Below are positions 25,503 through 34,234 of a stretch of 64,000 nt of DNA, piece after piece. The position numbers and the translations under genes are program-made. Numbering within the stretch: position 1 is the stretch's first letter; every line of letters starts with the position of its first letter. Source of the DNA: Vitreoscilla stercoraria DSM 513 (GTDB taxonomy: Bacteria > Pseudomonadota > Gammaproteobacteria > Burkholderiales > Neisseriaceae); NCBI RefSeq assembly GCF_000382305.1, contig NZ_KB908023.1, positions 62,001 through 126,000 of the forward strand. Direction: 5' to 3'. Below the pieces are notes generated by a model. It made no database searches and was not told the DNA's origin. It saw only the letters and a list, made by a program, of their open reading frames with translations.

Positions 25503-26366
25503 ATGTTCCCATCTATTCGTTTCGGTTTATTATTTGCCCTATTGTCTTTATGGCTATTGCCCGCTTATGCGCAATGGCAAGTGCAAGACGGCACAGGGCA
25601 AACTGTCACCCTCAAACAACCATTGCGCAAAGTCGTATCATTGGCACCACACACCACCGAACTTTTATATAGCGCAGGTGCAGGCAGCAAAATTGTGGGT
25701 GTCACGCAAGAAAGCGATTATCCTCAACCGATTTTAAACCTACCCAAAGTCGGAGCTTACAACCAAATCAATGTGGAACAAATCATTGCGTTGAAGCCTG
25801 ATTTGGTCGTGGCATGGCAAGACGGTGGACAACAACGCTTGATTGAACATTTGAAACAATTGGGCATTGCCGTCTTTGTTTCTAATCCTGTGAGTTTACT
25901 ATCGATTTCCGATGAAATTCATGCTTTAGGCATCCTCAATAGCACGCCCAATATTGCCAAACAAAATACCTATCCGTTTCGCCAATTGGTATTGGCACAA
26001 CAAAAACAGACGTATCCAAATCGCATTTCCAGTGCTTTTTTGGTCAGTTTGCAGCCAATTTATGCCATCAGCAATCGCAGTTTTTTAGGGCAATTATTAC
26101 AAACTTGCGGTGCCGACAATGTTTTTGGCAACTTGTCTATGCCTGCGGTGCCCATTAATCATGAAGCCTTATTACAACAACAAACTGAAATTGTGTTTGT
26201 CAGCGGTGAGCAAAATTTGTCACAATGGCAACAGCTGTATGCACACAGTCGTAAGCGACCTGAAATACATATCATACAAGCGGATTTGCGCCCCAGTTTG
26301 CGTATTAAGTCGTCATTAGAGCAAATGTGCCTTATAATCGAGTCCAAACGCCGAAAACGGCATTGA
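25503..26366 (+). CDS. btuF: periplasmic cobalamin-binding protein (BtuF-like)
   Basis: A 287-residue class III periplasmic binding protein with a signal peptide ending in LLPAYA. The pattern RKVVSLAPHTTELLYSAGAG, IVGVTQESDYP and KPDLVVAW is that of BtuF and related metal-chelate binding proteins. Position behind riboswitch-controlled btuB supports vitamin B12 as ligand. The permease/ATPase genes btuC and btuD are not in the window. No good ribosome-binding site precedes the ATG, which abuts the inverted repeat. Confidence 0.88.
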   Translation: MFPSIRFGLLFALLSLWLLPAYAQWQVQDGTGQTVTLKQPLRKVVSLAPHTTELLYSAGAGSKIVGVTQESDYPQPILNLPKVGAYNQINVEQIIALKPDLVVAWQDGGQQRLIEHLKQLGIAVFVSNPVSLLSISDEIHALGILNSTPNIAKQNTYPFRQLVLAQQKQTYPNRISSAFLVSLQPIYAISNRSFLGQLLQTCGADNVFGNLSMPAVPINHEALLQQQTEIVFVSGEQNLSQWQQLYAHSRKRPEIHIIQADLRPSLRIKSSLEQMCLIIESKRRKRH

Positions 26367-26400
26367 TTTCATCATTCCAATTTACGTTATTGTCTGAGCC

Positions 26401-26736
26401 ATGGAAAATCAATTAGAACACTTATATAACTGCGTCAATACTTTGGTCGCTAAGTTTAATACGCTCAATGCCGACAATGCTTCTTTAAACCAACGCATCA
26501 CAGCTTTAGAGCAAGAAAAACGTCAATTAATTGAGCAATATAATGCGCAATTAAGCAGCAAAGAGCAATTGCATACCGAACATGTCAATACTTTACAAAA
26601 CTTATCTGACAAACAGATCAATGATTTGAAAGTTGAAAATACGGTTTTGCGTGCCACGTTAATCGACACATCCGACGCCATCAAAACCTTGATGTCCCGT
26701 TTGCCGAAAGTGGTGCAAGAGGAGATTGAACAATGA
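26401..26736 (+). CDS. coiled-coil protein upstream of zapA (ZapB-like)
   Basis: A 111-residue, largely helical protein. Heptad patterning runs through LNADNASLNQRITALEQ and LKVENTVLRATLIDT, so a coiled coil is expected. It resembles the short coiled-coil proteins found next to zapA in many proteobacteria that are compared with the Z-ring layering factor ZapB. Its stop overlaps the zapA start in ATGA, indicating translational coupling. Function in division is inferred from this context. Confidence 0.72.
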   Translation: MENQLEHLYNCVNTLVAKFNTLNADNASLNQRITALEQEKRQLIEQYNAQLSSKEQLHTEHVNTLQNLSDKQINDLKVENTVLRATLIDTSDAIKTLMSRLPKVVQEEIEQ

Positions 26737-27023
26737 GTATTTCACAAGTTGATGTGAATATTTTAGGTCGCCAATTTACCATTGGTACGCCAACAGACGA
26801 AGCTGAAACCTTGCGTCAAGCCGTTTATTTATTAAATCAAAAAATCGCCGCTATCCAAGATACAGGCCGCATCGTAGAAACTGACAAAATTGTCATCATG
26901 GCAGCTTTGAACTTGGCGCATGATTTTTTAAAAATGACGACCAAAGATGGCTTGGAATTTACTCAGTTTGAGCGTAAAATAAGCGACATGATTCAAGCAT
27001 GCGAAACCGCTCTCAAGGTTTAA
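26733..27023 (+). CDS. zapA: cell division protein ZapA
   Basis: A 96-residue Z-ring-associated protein that bundles FtsZ filaments. VDVNILGRQFTIGTP is the conserved start, followed by an alpha-helical tail with a coiled-coil. It overlaps the ZapB-like gene by 4 bases and is followed 25 bases later by 6S RNA, the same zapA-ssrS order found in E. coli and many proteobacteria. Confidence 0.92.
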   Translation: MSISQVDVNILGRQFTIGTPTDEAETLRQAVYLLNQKIAAIQDTGRIVETDKIVIMAALNLAHDFLKMTTKDGLEFTQFERKISDMIQACETALKV

Positions 27024-27047
27024 GCTGCTTAGTAAACGAGTTTTAAG

Positions 27048-27233
27048 TTTTCCCCTGCAGTGTTCGAACGGGCTTATATTCCTTTGAACCAATAAGTTCG
27101 CTTTATAGTTGCACCGTGGTGTATGGGCGCGAACGTTCCTTAGTCGAACGTACCCGAAATATACCCATGTGACTAGCCTTGTCCCCAAGGTTCAAGCGAA
27201 TTGTGCCTAACCGACACAGGCGGGGGATTCCCT
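27048..27233 (+). ncRNA. ssrS: 6S RNA
   Basis: A regulatory RNA that mimics an open promoter and sequesters sigma-70 RNA polymerase in stationary phase. The 5' TTTCCCCTGCAGTGTTCG and 3' ACACAGGCGGGGGATTCC ends are complementary and match the closing stem of 6S RNA. The GTTCGAACGGGC and AGGTTCAAG segments fit the flanks of the central bubble. The length of about 185 bases and location just after zapA are as expected. Ends are approximate to a few bases. Confidence 0.88.
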
Positions 27234-27351
27234 CCTCTTCAAAACCATCTTCAACAAGCCTCTTATAGCAAGCAACTCAAATCCAATTATCACTATTTTG
27301 ACCATTTTGGTCGATTTCACATAAAACTTCATCGCAAGCCCTTTGTTTATA

Positions 27352-27381
27352 TTGACAAGTACCGTCACACTCACATAAAAT
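27352..27381 (+). promoter_or_regulatory. promoter of rplM-rpsI
   Basis: TTGACA (27352-27357), an 18-base spacer and TAAAAT (27376-27381), ending 40 bases before the rplM start. A perfect -35 box with a good -10 box. The interval 27237-27350 between 6S RNA and this promoter shows nothing else. Confidence 0.65.
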
Positions 27382-27420
27382 CGTTGGTTTACAGTATTCA
27401 CTATTTTTGGAACTATTCCT

Positions 27421-27849
27421 ATGAAAACCTTTTCAGCTAAACCCCATGAGGTGAAGCGCGAATGGTACGTAGTTGATGCTCAAGACAAAGTTTTGGGTCG
27501 TTTGGCTGCTGAAATCGCTCACCGCTTGCGCGGTAAACACAAACCAGAATACACTCCTCACATCGATACTGGCGATTACATCGTCGTGATCAATGCTGAC
27601 AAATTGCGTGTGACTGGTAACAAAGCATTGGACAAAAAATACTACCGTCACTCTGGCTACCCTGGTGGTATCTACGAGCGTAACTTCGCTGAAATGCAAC
27701 AACAGTTCCCAGAACGTGTGTTGGAAAAAGCAGTGAAAGGCATGTTGCCTAAAGGTCCTTTGGGTTACGCCATGATCAAGAAATTGAAAGTGTACGCTGG
27801 TGCAGAGCACACGCACGAAGCTCAACAACCTAAAGTTTTGGATATTTAA
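27421..27849 (+). CDS. rplM: 50S ribosomal protein L13
   Basis: A 142-residue large-subunit protein, full length. WYVVDAQDKVLGRLAAEIAHRLRGKHKP near the start and the KAVKGMLPKGPLG segment are the family signatures. It is followed 9 bases later by rpsI, the conserved pair. Codon use is strongly biased, as expected for high expression. Confidence 0.98.
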   Translation: MKTFSAKPHEVKREWYVVDAQDKVLGRLAAEIAHRLRGKHKPEYTPHIDTGDYIVVINADKLRVTGNKALDKKYYRHSGYPGGIYERNFAEMQQQFPERVLEKAVKGMLPKGPLGYAMIKKLKVYAGAEHTHEAQQPKVLDI

Positions 27850-27858
27850 GGATACACG

Positions 27859-28251
27859 ATGAACGGTAAATATTACTACGGCACAGGCCGTCGCAAAAGT
27901 TCAGTAGCGCGTGTATTTTTGCAAAAAGGTACAGGCCAAATCATTGTTAACGGTCGTCCAGTAGATGAGTTCTTTGCTCGCGAAACTGGCCGCATGGTTG
28001 TTCGTCAGCCATTGGCTTTGACTGAAAACTTGGAAAGCTTCGACATCAAAGTAAACGTATGCGGTGGTGGCGAAACTGGTCAATCTGGTGCGATCCGTCA
28101 CGGTATCACTCGCGCTTTGATCGACTTTGATGCAGCTTTGAAACCTGCATTGTCACAAGCTGGTTACGTAACTCGCGATGCTCGTGAAGTTGAACGTAAA
28201 AAACCAGGTTTGCGCAAAGCACGTCGTGCAAAACAATTCTCAAAACGTTAA
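27859..28251 (+). CDS. rpsI: 30S ribosomal protein S9
   Basis: A 130-residue small-subunit protein. YYGTGRRKSSVARVFL at the start and the basic GLRKARRAKQFSKR tail that reaches the P-site are present. AAGGA precedes the ATG. Second gene of the rplM-rpsI operon, closed by the terminator at 28269. Confidence 0.98.
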   Translation: MNGKYYYGTGRRKSSVARVFLQKGTGQIIVNGRPVDEFFARETGRMVVRQPLALTENLESFDIKVNVCGGGETGQSGAIRHGITRALIDFDAALKPALSQAGYVTRDAREVERKKPGLRKARRAKQFSKR

Positions 28252-28268
28252 TATTTACGTTTTGTGTA

Positions 28269-28296
28269 CAAAAAGCCGCCTTCGGGTGGCTTTTTG
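28269..28296 (+). terminator. intrinsic terminator of rplM-rpsI
   Basis: AAAAAGCCGCC, TTCG tetraloop, GGTGGCTTTTTG. A strong GC stem with a stable UUCG-type loop and T-run, not derived from the uptake-like word. Confidence 0.92.
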
Positions 28297-28390
28297 TTTG
28301 TCAAAAGCAATCAGATTCATACATGTAAAGCATACCGTTATGCTGCAATACAGCGTAAAATGACTGTGATATTTGAGCACAGGATGGATG

Positions 28391-29443
28391 ATGAGCGAGA
28401 CCAAAACCAAAGTAGGCATTGTAGGCGCAACAGGCTATACCGGCGTGGAATTGTTGCGTTTGTTGGCACACCACCCTCAGGTGAGTGTAGCTGCCATAAC
28501 CAGTCGCCAAGAGGCAGGCAAACACATTGCAGATTATTTCCCAAGCTTGCGCGGCGTATATGATTTGACTTTTCAAGCACCAGACGATGCGCAACTAGAT
28601 CAATGTGATGTGGTCTTTTTTGCAACACCTAATGGTGTGGCGATGAAAGAAGCTCCTGCATTGCTGGCACAAGGCATTAAAGTCATAGACTTGTCAGCAG
28701 ACTATCGCATCGACGACATTACGACTTGGCAACATTATTACAAAATGGAACATGCCAGTGAAGAATGGGTTGCAAAAGCAGTCTACGGCTTATCAGAATG
28801 GAAGCATGCAGACATTGCTCAAGCACAATTGATTGCCAATCCTGGCTGTTATCCAACTTGCGTCGGCTTGCCTCTATTGGCTTTATTACAAGCCAATGCG
28901 TTAAACAGCTCAAGTCATATCATTGCGGACTGTAAATCTGGTGTTTCTGGTGCAGGGCGAAAAGCCGAAATTGGAACACTTTTTAGCGAGGCTGGCGACA
29001 ATTTCAAAGCCTACGGTGTCTCAGGTCATCGCCATTTGCCTGAAATTCGCCAAACAATTGCTGCATTCAATCCAGACATTGCCAAAAAATTTACCTTTGT
29101 TCCACACTTGACCCCCTTGATTCGTGGCATGCATGCCACCATTTATGTTGAATTGAATGAAGGTATCGATGCTTTACAAGTGTTACAGGAAGCTTACCAA
29201 GACAGCTTGTTTGTCGATGTTATGCCAAACGGTAGCTTGCCTGAAACCCGATCTGTACGTGGTGCCAATATTTGCCGCATCACAGCTTACCGAGCGCCTG
29301 AAACCGAAAATAATCAATGGATTATTTTGTCTGTCATCGACAATTTGGTCAAAGGTGCAGCAGGTCAAGCCGTACAAAATATGAACATCATGCTAGGGCT
29401 GCCTGAGAACACTGCATTAAATTGCATGCCTTTGCTACCCTAA
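28391..29443 (+). CDS. argC: N-acetyl-gamma-glutamyl-phosphate reductase
   Basis: Reduces N-acetylglutamyl phosphate to the semialdehyde in arginine synthesis, with NADPH. The protein is 350 residues from ATG 28391, chosen because AGGA lies 6 bases upstream; an ATG one codon earlier and a TTG six codons earlier are in frame. VGIVGATGYTGVEL is the nucleotide-binding start and C153 in NPGCYPT is the catalytic cysteine. Other arg genes are not adjacent. erpA follows 30 bases on. Confidence 0.95.
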   Translation: MSETKTKVGIVGATGYTGVELLRLLAHHPQVSVAAITSRQEAGKHIADYFPSLRGVYDLTFQAPDDAQLDQCDVVFFATPNGVAMKEAPALLAQGIKVIDLSADYRIDDITTWQHYYKMEHASEEWVAKAVYGLSEWKHADIAQAQLIANPGCYPTCVGLPLLALLQANALNSSSHIIADCKSGVSGAGRKAEIGTLFSEAGDNFKAYGVSGHRHLPEIRQTIAAFNPDIAKKFTFVPHLTPLIRGMHATIYVELNEGIDALQVLQEAYQDSLFVDVMPNGSLPETRSVRGANICRITAYRAPETENNQWIILSVIDNLVKGAAGQAVQNMNIMLGLPENTALNCMPLLP

Positions 29444-29473
29444 CCCACACATACATGAAAAAAGGACGCACTC

Positions 29474-29824
29474 ATGAGCGAACAACAAACTGATAACAAC
29501 CCTATCATCTTCACTGAAAATTGCTGCGTGAAAGTACGCGATTTGATTGCGGAAGAAAACAATCCCGATTTGAAATTGCGTGTTTTCGTCAACGGTGGCG
29601 GCTGCTCAGGCTTTCAATACGGCTTTACATTTGATGAAATCGTCAATGACGATGACTTCCAAATCAGCAAAGACGAATTGACTTTCTTGGTAGACCCAAT
29701 GAGTTACCAATATTTAATCGGTGCCGAAATCGATTACACCGAAAGCTTGCATGGTTCACAATTTGTGATTCGCAATCCAAACGCGACCACCACTTGTGGC
29801 TGTGGCTCTTCTTTCTCGGTATAA
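29474..29824 (+). CDS. erpA: iron-sulfur cluster insertion protein ErpA
   Basis: An A-type carrier that delivers iron-sulfur clusters to apoproteins. The protein is 116 residues with the three cluster-binding cysteines C44 (GGGCSGF), C108 and C110 (TCGCG). The acidic FDEIVNDDDF stretch is typical of ErpA rather than IscA. It lies 30 bases after argC, an order I recall from other Neisseriaceae. Confidence 0.92.
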   Translation: MSEQQTDNNPIIFTENCCVKVRDLIAEENNPDLKLRVFVNGGGCSGFQYGFTFDEIVNDDDFQISKDELTFLVDPMSYQYLIGAEIDYTESLHGSQFVIRNPNATTTCGCGSSFSV

Positions 29825-29838
29825 ACATTTAAGATGAC

Positions 29839-29870
29839 AAAGCGTCCTGTAATTTACAGGACGCTTTTTT
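29839..29870 (+). terminator. inverted DUS-like pair, terminator of erpA
   Basis: AAAGCGTCCTGTAA, T, TTACAGGACGCTTT followed by a T-run to 29870, 15 bases after the erpA stop. Confidence 0.85.
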
Positions 29871-29878
29871 AATTGCTA

Positions 29879-29910
29879 CAAAAAATGCCCAATCAACAGA
29901 TTGGGCATTC
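29879..29910 (-). terminator. intrinsic terminator of mrcA
   Basis: AATGCCCAATC, AACA, GATTGGGCATT with an A-run on its left, so on the minus strand it ends in Ts. It is 22 bases beyond the mrcA stop. It lies back to back with the erpA terminator and is not DUS-derived. Confidence 0.88.
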
Positions 29911-29931
29911 AAACACTTCTTATGAATGATA

Positions 29932-32430
29932 TTAAAACAATTCATCTACATTCTGTGACTGCGCAGGTGTATTGTGTTGAGGACGAGTAGAACCTGCTTG
30001 CCCACTGTTTTGTGCAGGCGCTGTATTGATAGGTTTCACCTCTTGTGGACCTGCTCCCGATTGAATAGGCTCTACGGTCGTTCCACCACCAGGTTGTCCT
30101 AAGCCATTAATCGGATCCACTGTCACACCACCACCGTTACTATTGATATCTGTATCTCGCTCTTCAGGCTTAATAGGTGCGCTAGAACGATTGTCAATAT
30201 TTAACTTAGTATTGGTGCTTTGTTGCTCTTCATAGAAATATTCACCACCACGCTGCACCATGCCTTTAGGCATTTTCATGTCTTCGTTTGGCATACCTTT
30301 TAAAGCAAAACGCATATAGTCCATCCATACAGGCAATGCAATCACACCACCATAACCTGCACGACCTAAGCTGCGTGGCTGGTCAAATCCGACATAAACC
30401 GCCGTCACAATTTTCGGGTTATAACCTACAAACCAAGCATCTTTCATATCATTGGTGGTACCTGTTTTACCTGCAATATCAGTACGACCCATTGAGTTGG
30501 CACGCGCTGCTGTACCACGACGTGTCACATCTTTCAAAATGCTGGTCATGATATAAGCATTACGCGGGTCAATAGCTTGTGTGGCATTTTGTCCCGCTAC
30601 CAAAGGCTGTGTTTGAGCACGCAAGCGGCCTGAACCATCGTAAACCTTATCAATGACATAAGCCGTCACCTTATAACCACCATTGGCAAATACGGCATAA
30701 CCTTCAGCCATTTGTAAAGGTGTGGCCGAACCTGAGCCCAAAGCCATAGACAAGCTGCTTGGATGGTCTTTGTCTGCAAAACCAAAACGCTGTAAATAAT
30801 CTTTGGTATTTTTAATACCCAACATCATCAACAAACGGACTGTCACCACGTTTTTAGATGCAACCAATGCTTGGCGCATGCTGATATAACCTGCATAACG
30901 ACCATCTGAATTTTTAGGCTCCCATGCTTTGCCACCACTGCCCATACCCGGCAAAGACAAAGGTGCGTCATTCAAAGAAGTTGCGGCTGTCACGCCTTTA
31001 GCCAAAGCTGCGGAATAAATGAATGGCTTAAATGTGGAGCCTGGTTGACGCCAAGCCTGCGTTGCACGGTTAAAGGTTCGGCGGTGGAAATCATAACCAC
31101 CCACCAACGCACGCACCGCACCTGTGCGCACATCCAAAGCGACCAAAGCGCCCTGTAACTCTGGTTGTTGCACGACCCGCCACGCGTCTTTGTTTTTCGA
31201 TACACGAATCAAAGAACCAGGTGTGACTTCTCGTGCTTTGGCCTTGCTATTGTTCAAAACCGATTTGATTAAAGACAAATTGGTACCACTGATATCCGTC
31301 AAACCATGACCTGCAACATAAACCGTTACTTTGTTATTGCCTTGAATTTTGGTCACAATAGCAGGTCTCTCGCCACGCACAGTATGAAATGGGCTTAATA
31401 CTTGTTCCAAATCATCTAAATACGCTTCGTCACTGCTTTGATCCAATTCAGACAAATCAATTTGTGCTTCAGGACCATGGAAACGAGCACCTCGGTCAAA
31501 ATTTTCCAAAGCGGTACGCAATGCCTTAGTCGCTACTTCTTGATGTGCCGTAGACGCAGTGGTATAGACACGGAAGCCTTGTGTATAAGCTTCCTCACCA
31601 TATTTATCTACCATAGCTTGGCGTGCCATTTCAGCCACATACAAAGAATTTTCATCAATATTGGCAACCGCACGCTCAAACACCAATTTTTCGGCCATCG
31701 CTTCATCTCGCTGTGCCGCTGTAATCATGCCCAACTCTTGCATATTTCTTAAAATATAGTGTTGGCGCTGTTTGGCACGCTCATAATTAACAATGGGATT
31801 GAAAGCGGATGGTGCTTTTGGCAAACCAGCTAGCATCGCAGCCTCTGCAATACTCAGTTTTTCAACTGGCTTGTTATAGTAAGCATAAGATGCAGCCGCA
31901 AAACCGTACGAGCGCTGACCCAAATAAATTTGGTTGAAATACAACTCTAAAATTTGGTCTTTACTCAGATTTTGTTCAATCTTATAAGCCAGCAAAGCCT
32001 CATTGAATTTTCGCTTCAATGTTTGTTCATTGGTTAAATAAAAATTGCGCGCCACTTGTTGGGTAATAGTACTGGCACCCGAACGGACGCCGCCCGTCAG
32101 ATTACCCACCATCGCACGAGCCACCCCAACCACATCAACGCCCCAATGTTCATAAAAGCGTTGGTCTTCTGCAGCAATCACCGCATTTTTTAAAGACTCA
32201 GGGAACTCATCAATTTGAGTAAAATTACGGCGCTCTTCGCCATACATACCAATAAGCTTTTCATCCGATGAATAAATAAGCAATGGCATCTTCGGTTGGT
32301 AATTGGTCACCGATTCTAAATTTGGGAGTTTGGGATATGTGACCAAAACTGCAATGGCTAGCAAGCCAATAGCAAAAAAAATAAGCCCTAAAGTCAATCC
32401 AATTAGGGTACTGATTAGTTTTTTTAACAT
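29932..32430 (-). CDS. mrcA: penicillin-binding protein 1A
   Basis: A bifunctional peptidoglycan glycosyltransferase/transpeptidase of the inner membrane (PonA in Neisseria). The protein is about 832 residues: one N-terminal membrane segment, a GT51 domain with AAEDQRFYEHWG and the GASTITQQVARNFYL motif, and a transpeptidase domain with active serine in STFK, the SKN motif and KTGT. A Pro/Gln/Asn-rich C-terminal tail follows. I chose the ATG at 32430, which aligns with the Neisseria N-terminus; a TTG at 32463 would add 11 residues. It is divergent from pilM, as in Neisseria. Confidence 0.95.
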   Translation of the reverse strand: MLKKLISTLIGLTLGLIFFAIGLLAIAVLVTYPKLPNLESVTNYQPKMPLLIYSSDEKLIGMYGEERRNFTQIDEFPESLKNAVIAAEDQRFYEHWGVDVVGVARAMVGNLTGGVRSGASTITQQVARNFYLTNEQTLKRKFNEALLAYKIEQNLSKDQILELYFNQIYLGQRSYGFAAASYAYYNKPVEKLSIAEAAMLAGLPKAPSAFNPIVNYERAKQRQHYILRNMQELGMITAAQRDEAMAEKLVFERAVANIDENSLYVAEMARQAMVDKYGEEAYTQGFRVYTTASTAHQEVATKALRTALENFDRGARFHGPEAQIDLSELDQSSDEAYLDDLEQVLSPFHTVRGERPAIVTKIQGNNKVTVYVAGHGLTDISGTNLSLIKSVLNNSKAKAREVTPGSLIRVSKNKDAWRVVQQPELQGALVALDVRTGAVRALVGGYDFHRRTFNRATQAWRQPGSTFKPFIYSAALAKGVTAATSLNDAPLSLPGMGSGGKAWEPKNSDGRYAGYISMRQALVASKNVVTVRLLMMLGIKNTKDYLQRFGFADKDHPSSLSMALGSGSATPLQMAEGYAVFANGGYKVTAYVIDKVYDGSGRLRAQTQPLVAGQNATQAIDPRNAYIMTSILKDVTRRGTAARANSMGRTDIAGKTGTTNDMKDAWFVGYNPKIVTAVYVGFDQPRSLGRAGYGGVIALPVWMDYMRFALKGMPNEDMKMPKGMVQRGGEYFYEEQQSTNTKLNIDNRSSAPIKPEERDTDINSNGGGVTVDPINGLGQPGGGTTVEPIQSGAGPQEVKPINTAPAQNSGQAGSTRPQHNTPAQSQNVDELF

Positions 32431-32544
32431 CAGGAGAATTATTTCAGCAAAATGATTGCGCAAAGTATAAGGTTAAAGCTAACCTTATGCTAGATAAAAA
32501 AATTAACGTTTCTAAAGGTTAATTTTCAAACGGGGATAATTGCA

Positions 32545-33639
32545 ATGAAATTCAAAAAGAAACCCGCAGCATCAAGCCCAAAGAATAGCAAGGCTTCAAC
32601 TGGACGCGGTTTATTAACCATAGATATTACTGATCAAAATGTAAAAATTGCGCATATTTCAGGACGCTCTCCTGAACAATTGGTGCTGGAAAATTACAAA
32701 ATTTTTCCAATACCTCAAGGTTATGTACAAGATGGTAAAATCAACAATGAAGAACAATTCACTGTCATATTGCAACAGGCATGCAGCCAGTTCAAAGGTA
32801 GTGGCAAACAAGTTGTTGCTGCTTTACCACACAATGTCGTAACCACGCAAAATTTTAGCTATACATTGGATTCAGGCACCACACTAGAGGACGCAGCCAA
32901 TTTTGAAGCTGCCCAAATCGCGACGATTGAAGAAGTGGACTTAGACTATCAAGTCATCAATACTGCTTCAGACAGCGAGGAAGTTCTGATGGTCATCGCC
33001 CTGAAAAGCGATACCAAGCCTTACTTAGACTGCTTAGAAGAAGCTGGTTTTGGCATACCTAAATTTTTGGATGTGGAACCATATGCCATCGTCAATGCAT
33101 TTTCTAACTGGATTAACACTCAATCTCCCGATTTAGAAAACCAAATCTTAGCCATTTTTGACATTGGTAGTTTAAAAACCCAATGCTTGATTGTACAAGC
33201 GGGCAAAGTCTTGTTCAAACAAGAAGTCTTGTTTGGTGGTGAACAATTAACGCGTGAAATTCAACGAAATTACCAAGTTGACCAAGAAGGTGCTGAAAAA
33301 ATCAAAGTATCTTCTGAGCAGCCTATTGACTACGAAGAATTTACTGTCAGTGGTTACAACCAAGAATTAGCTATGGAAATTCAACGTGTCTTACAGTTTT
33401 TCTATACCAGCTCACATTCTAATGGTAAAGAAAAAATCAACAAAATCCTTTTAACAGGTGGTTCTGCTGTTTTGCCAAATTTAAGCAAAGTCGTAGAAGA
33501 ACAATGCACTATTGATACCGTGGTCGTCAATCCTTTGCAATTTTTAGGTATTGCAAGCCACATTGACCCATTATCGTTGGTACAAGATGCGGGCCGTTTA
33601 ACTGTATGCTGCGGCTTGGCTGTGCGAGGTGTTGCATGA
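32545..33639 (+). CDS. pilM: type IV pilus inner-membrane platform protein PilM
   Basis: A cytoplasmic actin-like ATPase that binds the N-terminus of PilN and links the pilus alignment subcomplex to the motor. The protein is 364 residues. LTIDITDQNVKIAHIS opens the actin-like fold, and AIFDIGSLKTQCLIVQAG and LLTGGSAVLPNL mark the nucleotide site. It starts the pilMNOPQ operon; the pilN start overlaps its stop (ATGA). An uptake-like word lies inside at 32657. Confidence 0.95.
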   Translation: MKFKKKPAASSPKNSKASTGRGLLTIDITDQNVKIAHISGRSPEQLVLENYKIFPIPQGYVQDGKINNEEQFTVILQQACSQFKGSGKQVVAALPHNVVTTQNFSYTLDSGTTLEDAANFEAAQIATIEEVDLDYQVINTASDSEEVLMVIALKSDTKPYLDCLEEAGFGIPKFLDVEPYAIVNAFSNWINTQSPDLENQILAIFDIGSLKTQCLIVQAGKVLFKQEVLFGGEQLTREIQRNYQVDQEGAEKIKVSSEQPIDYEEFTVSGYNQELAMEIQRVLQFFYTSSHSNGKEKINKILLTGGSAVLPNLSKVVEEQCTIDTVVVNPLQFLGIASHIDPLSLVQDAGRLTVCCGLAVRGVA

Positions 33640-34232
33640 TTAAGATAGTTAAATTAAACCTGCTCGATTACCGTGCAGAAGCCAAAAAAGAGCAGCTGAA
33701 AAAATTCCAAATTTTAATGGGTGCTGCTGCGTTAACCGGTTTAGGCTTGGGTATTATGGTTTGGATAGGTTTGGCAGGCTTGGTTGAAACCCAACAAGAG
33801 CGCAACACCTTACTTAAGAACGAAACCGCTAAACTGGAAAATGAAATCAAAGAAGTGGCTGCACTACAATTGACTCGAGACAGTTTCTTGCAACGCAAGC
33901 AAAAAATTGAAGAGTTACAAAATCAACGCTTTGAAGCAGCCAAACTTTTGGATGATTTGAATATCTTGGCGCCTGAAGGTGTGTATTTGACTTCGATTGA
34001 TGGTGATAGCAAGCGCAATTATAAACTGATTGGTCATGCCACGAGCGACAGTAAGGTAGCTATTTTTATGAAAACCTTACCAAGTACGGGCGTGTTTGAA
34101 ACACCTCAATTAACCAGTATTACCAAAAAAGAAAAAGCACAAGAATTTATTTTGAGTGCCAAATTGGTTGACCACAGTGCAATTAAAGATGGGGCACCTG
34201 CTGAGACTGGCTCTATTTTGGAGGGCAATTAA
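33636..34232 (+). CDS. pilN: type IV pilus assembly protein PilN
   Basis: A 198-residue bitopic membrane protein. The short cytoplasmic N-terminus IKIVKLNLLDYRAE is the PilM-binding motif, followed by a membrane segment at about 24-48 and a periplasmic coiled coil and ferredoxin-like domain that pairs with PilO. ATG overlaps the pilM stop. An earlier in-frame start would add ten residues that are out of register with the family. Confidence 0.94.
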   Translation: MIKIVKLNLLDYRAEAKKEQLKKFQILMGAAALTGLGLGIMVWIGLAGLVETQQERNTLLKNETAKLENEIKEVAALQLTRDSFLQRKQKIEELQNQRFEAAKLLDDLNILAPEGVYLTSIDGDSKRNYKLIGHATSDSKVAIFMKTLPSTGVFETPQLTSITKKEKAQEFILSAKLVDHSAIKDGAPAETGSILEGN

Positions 34233-34234
34233 TC

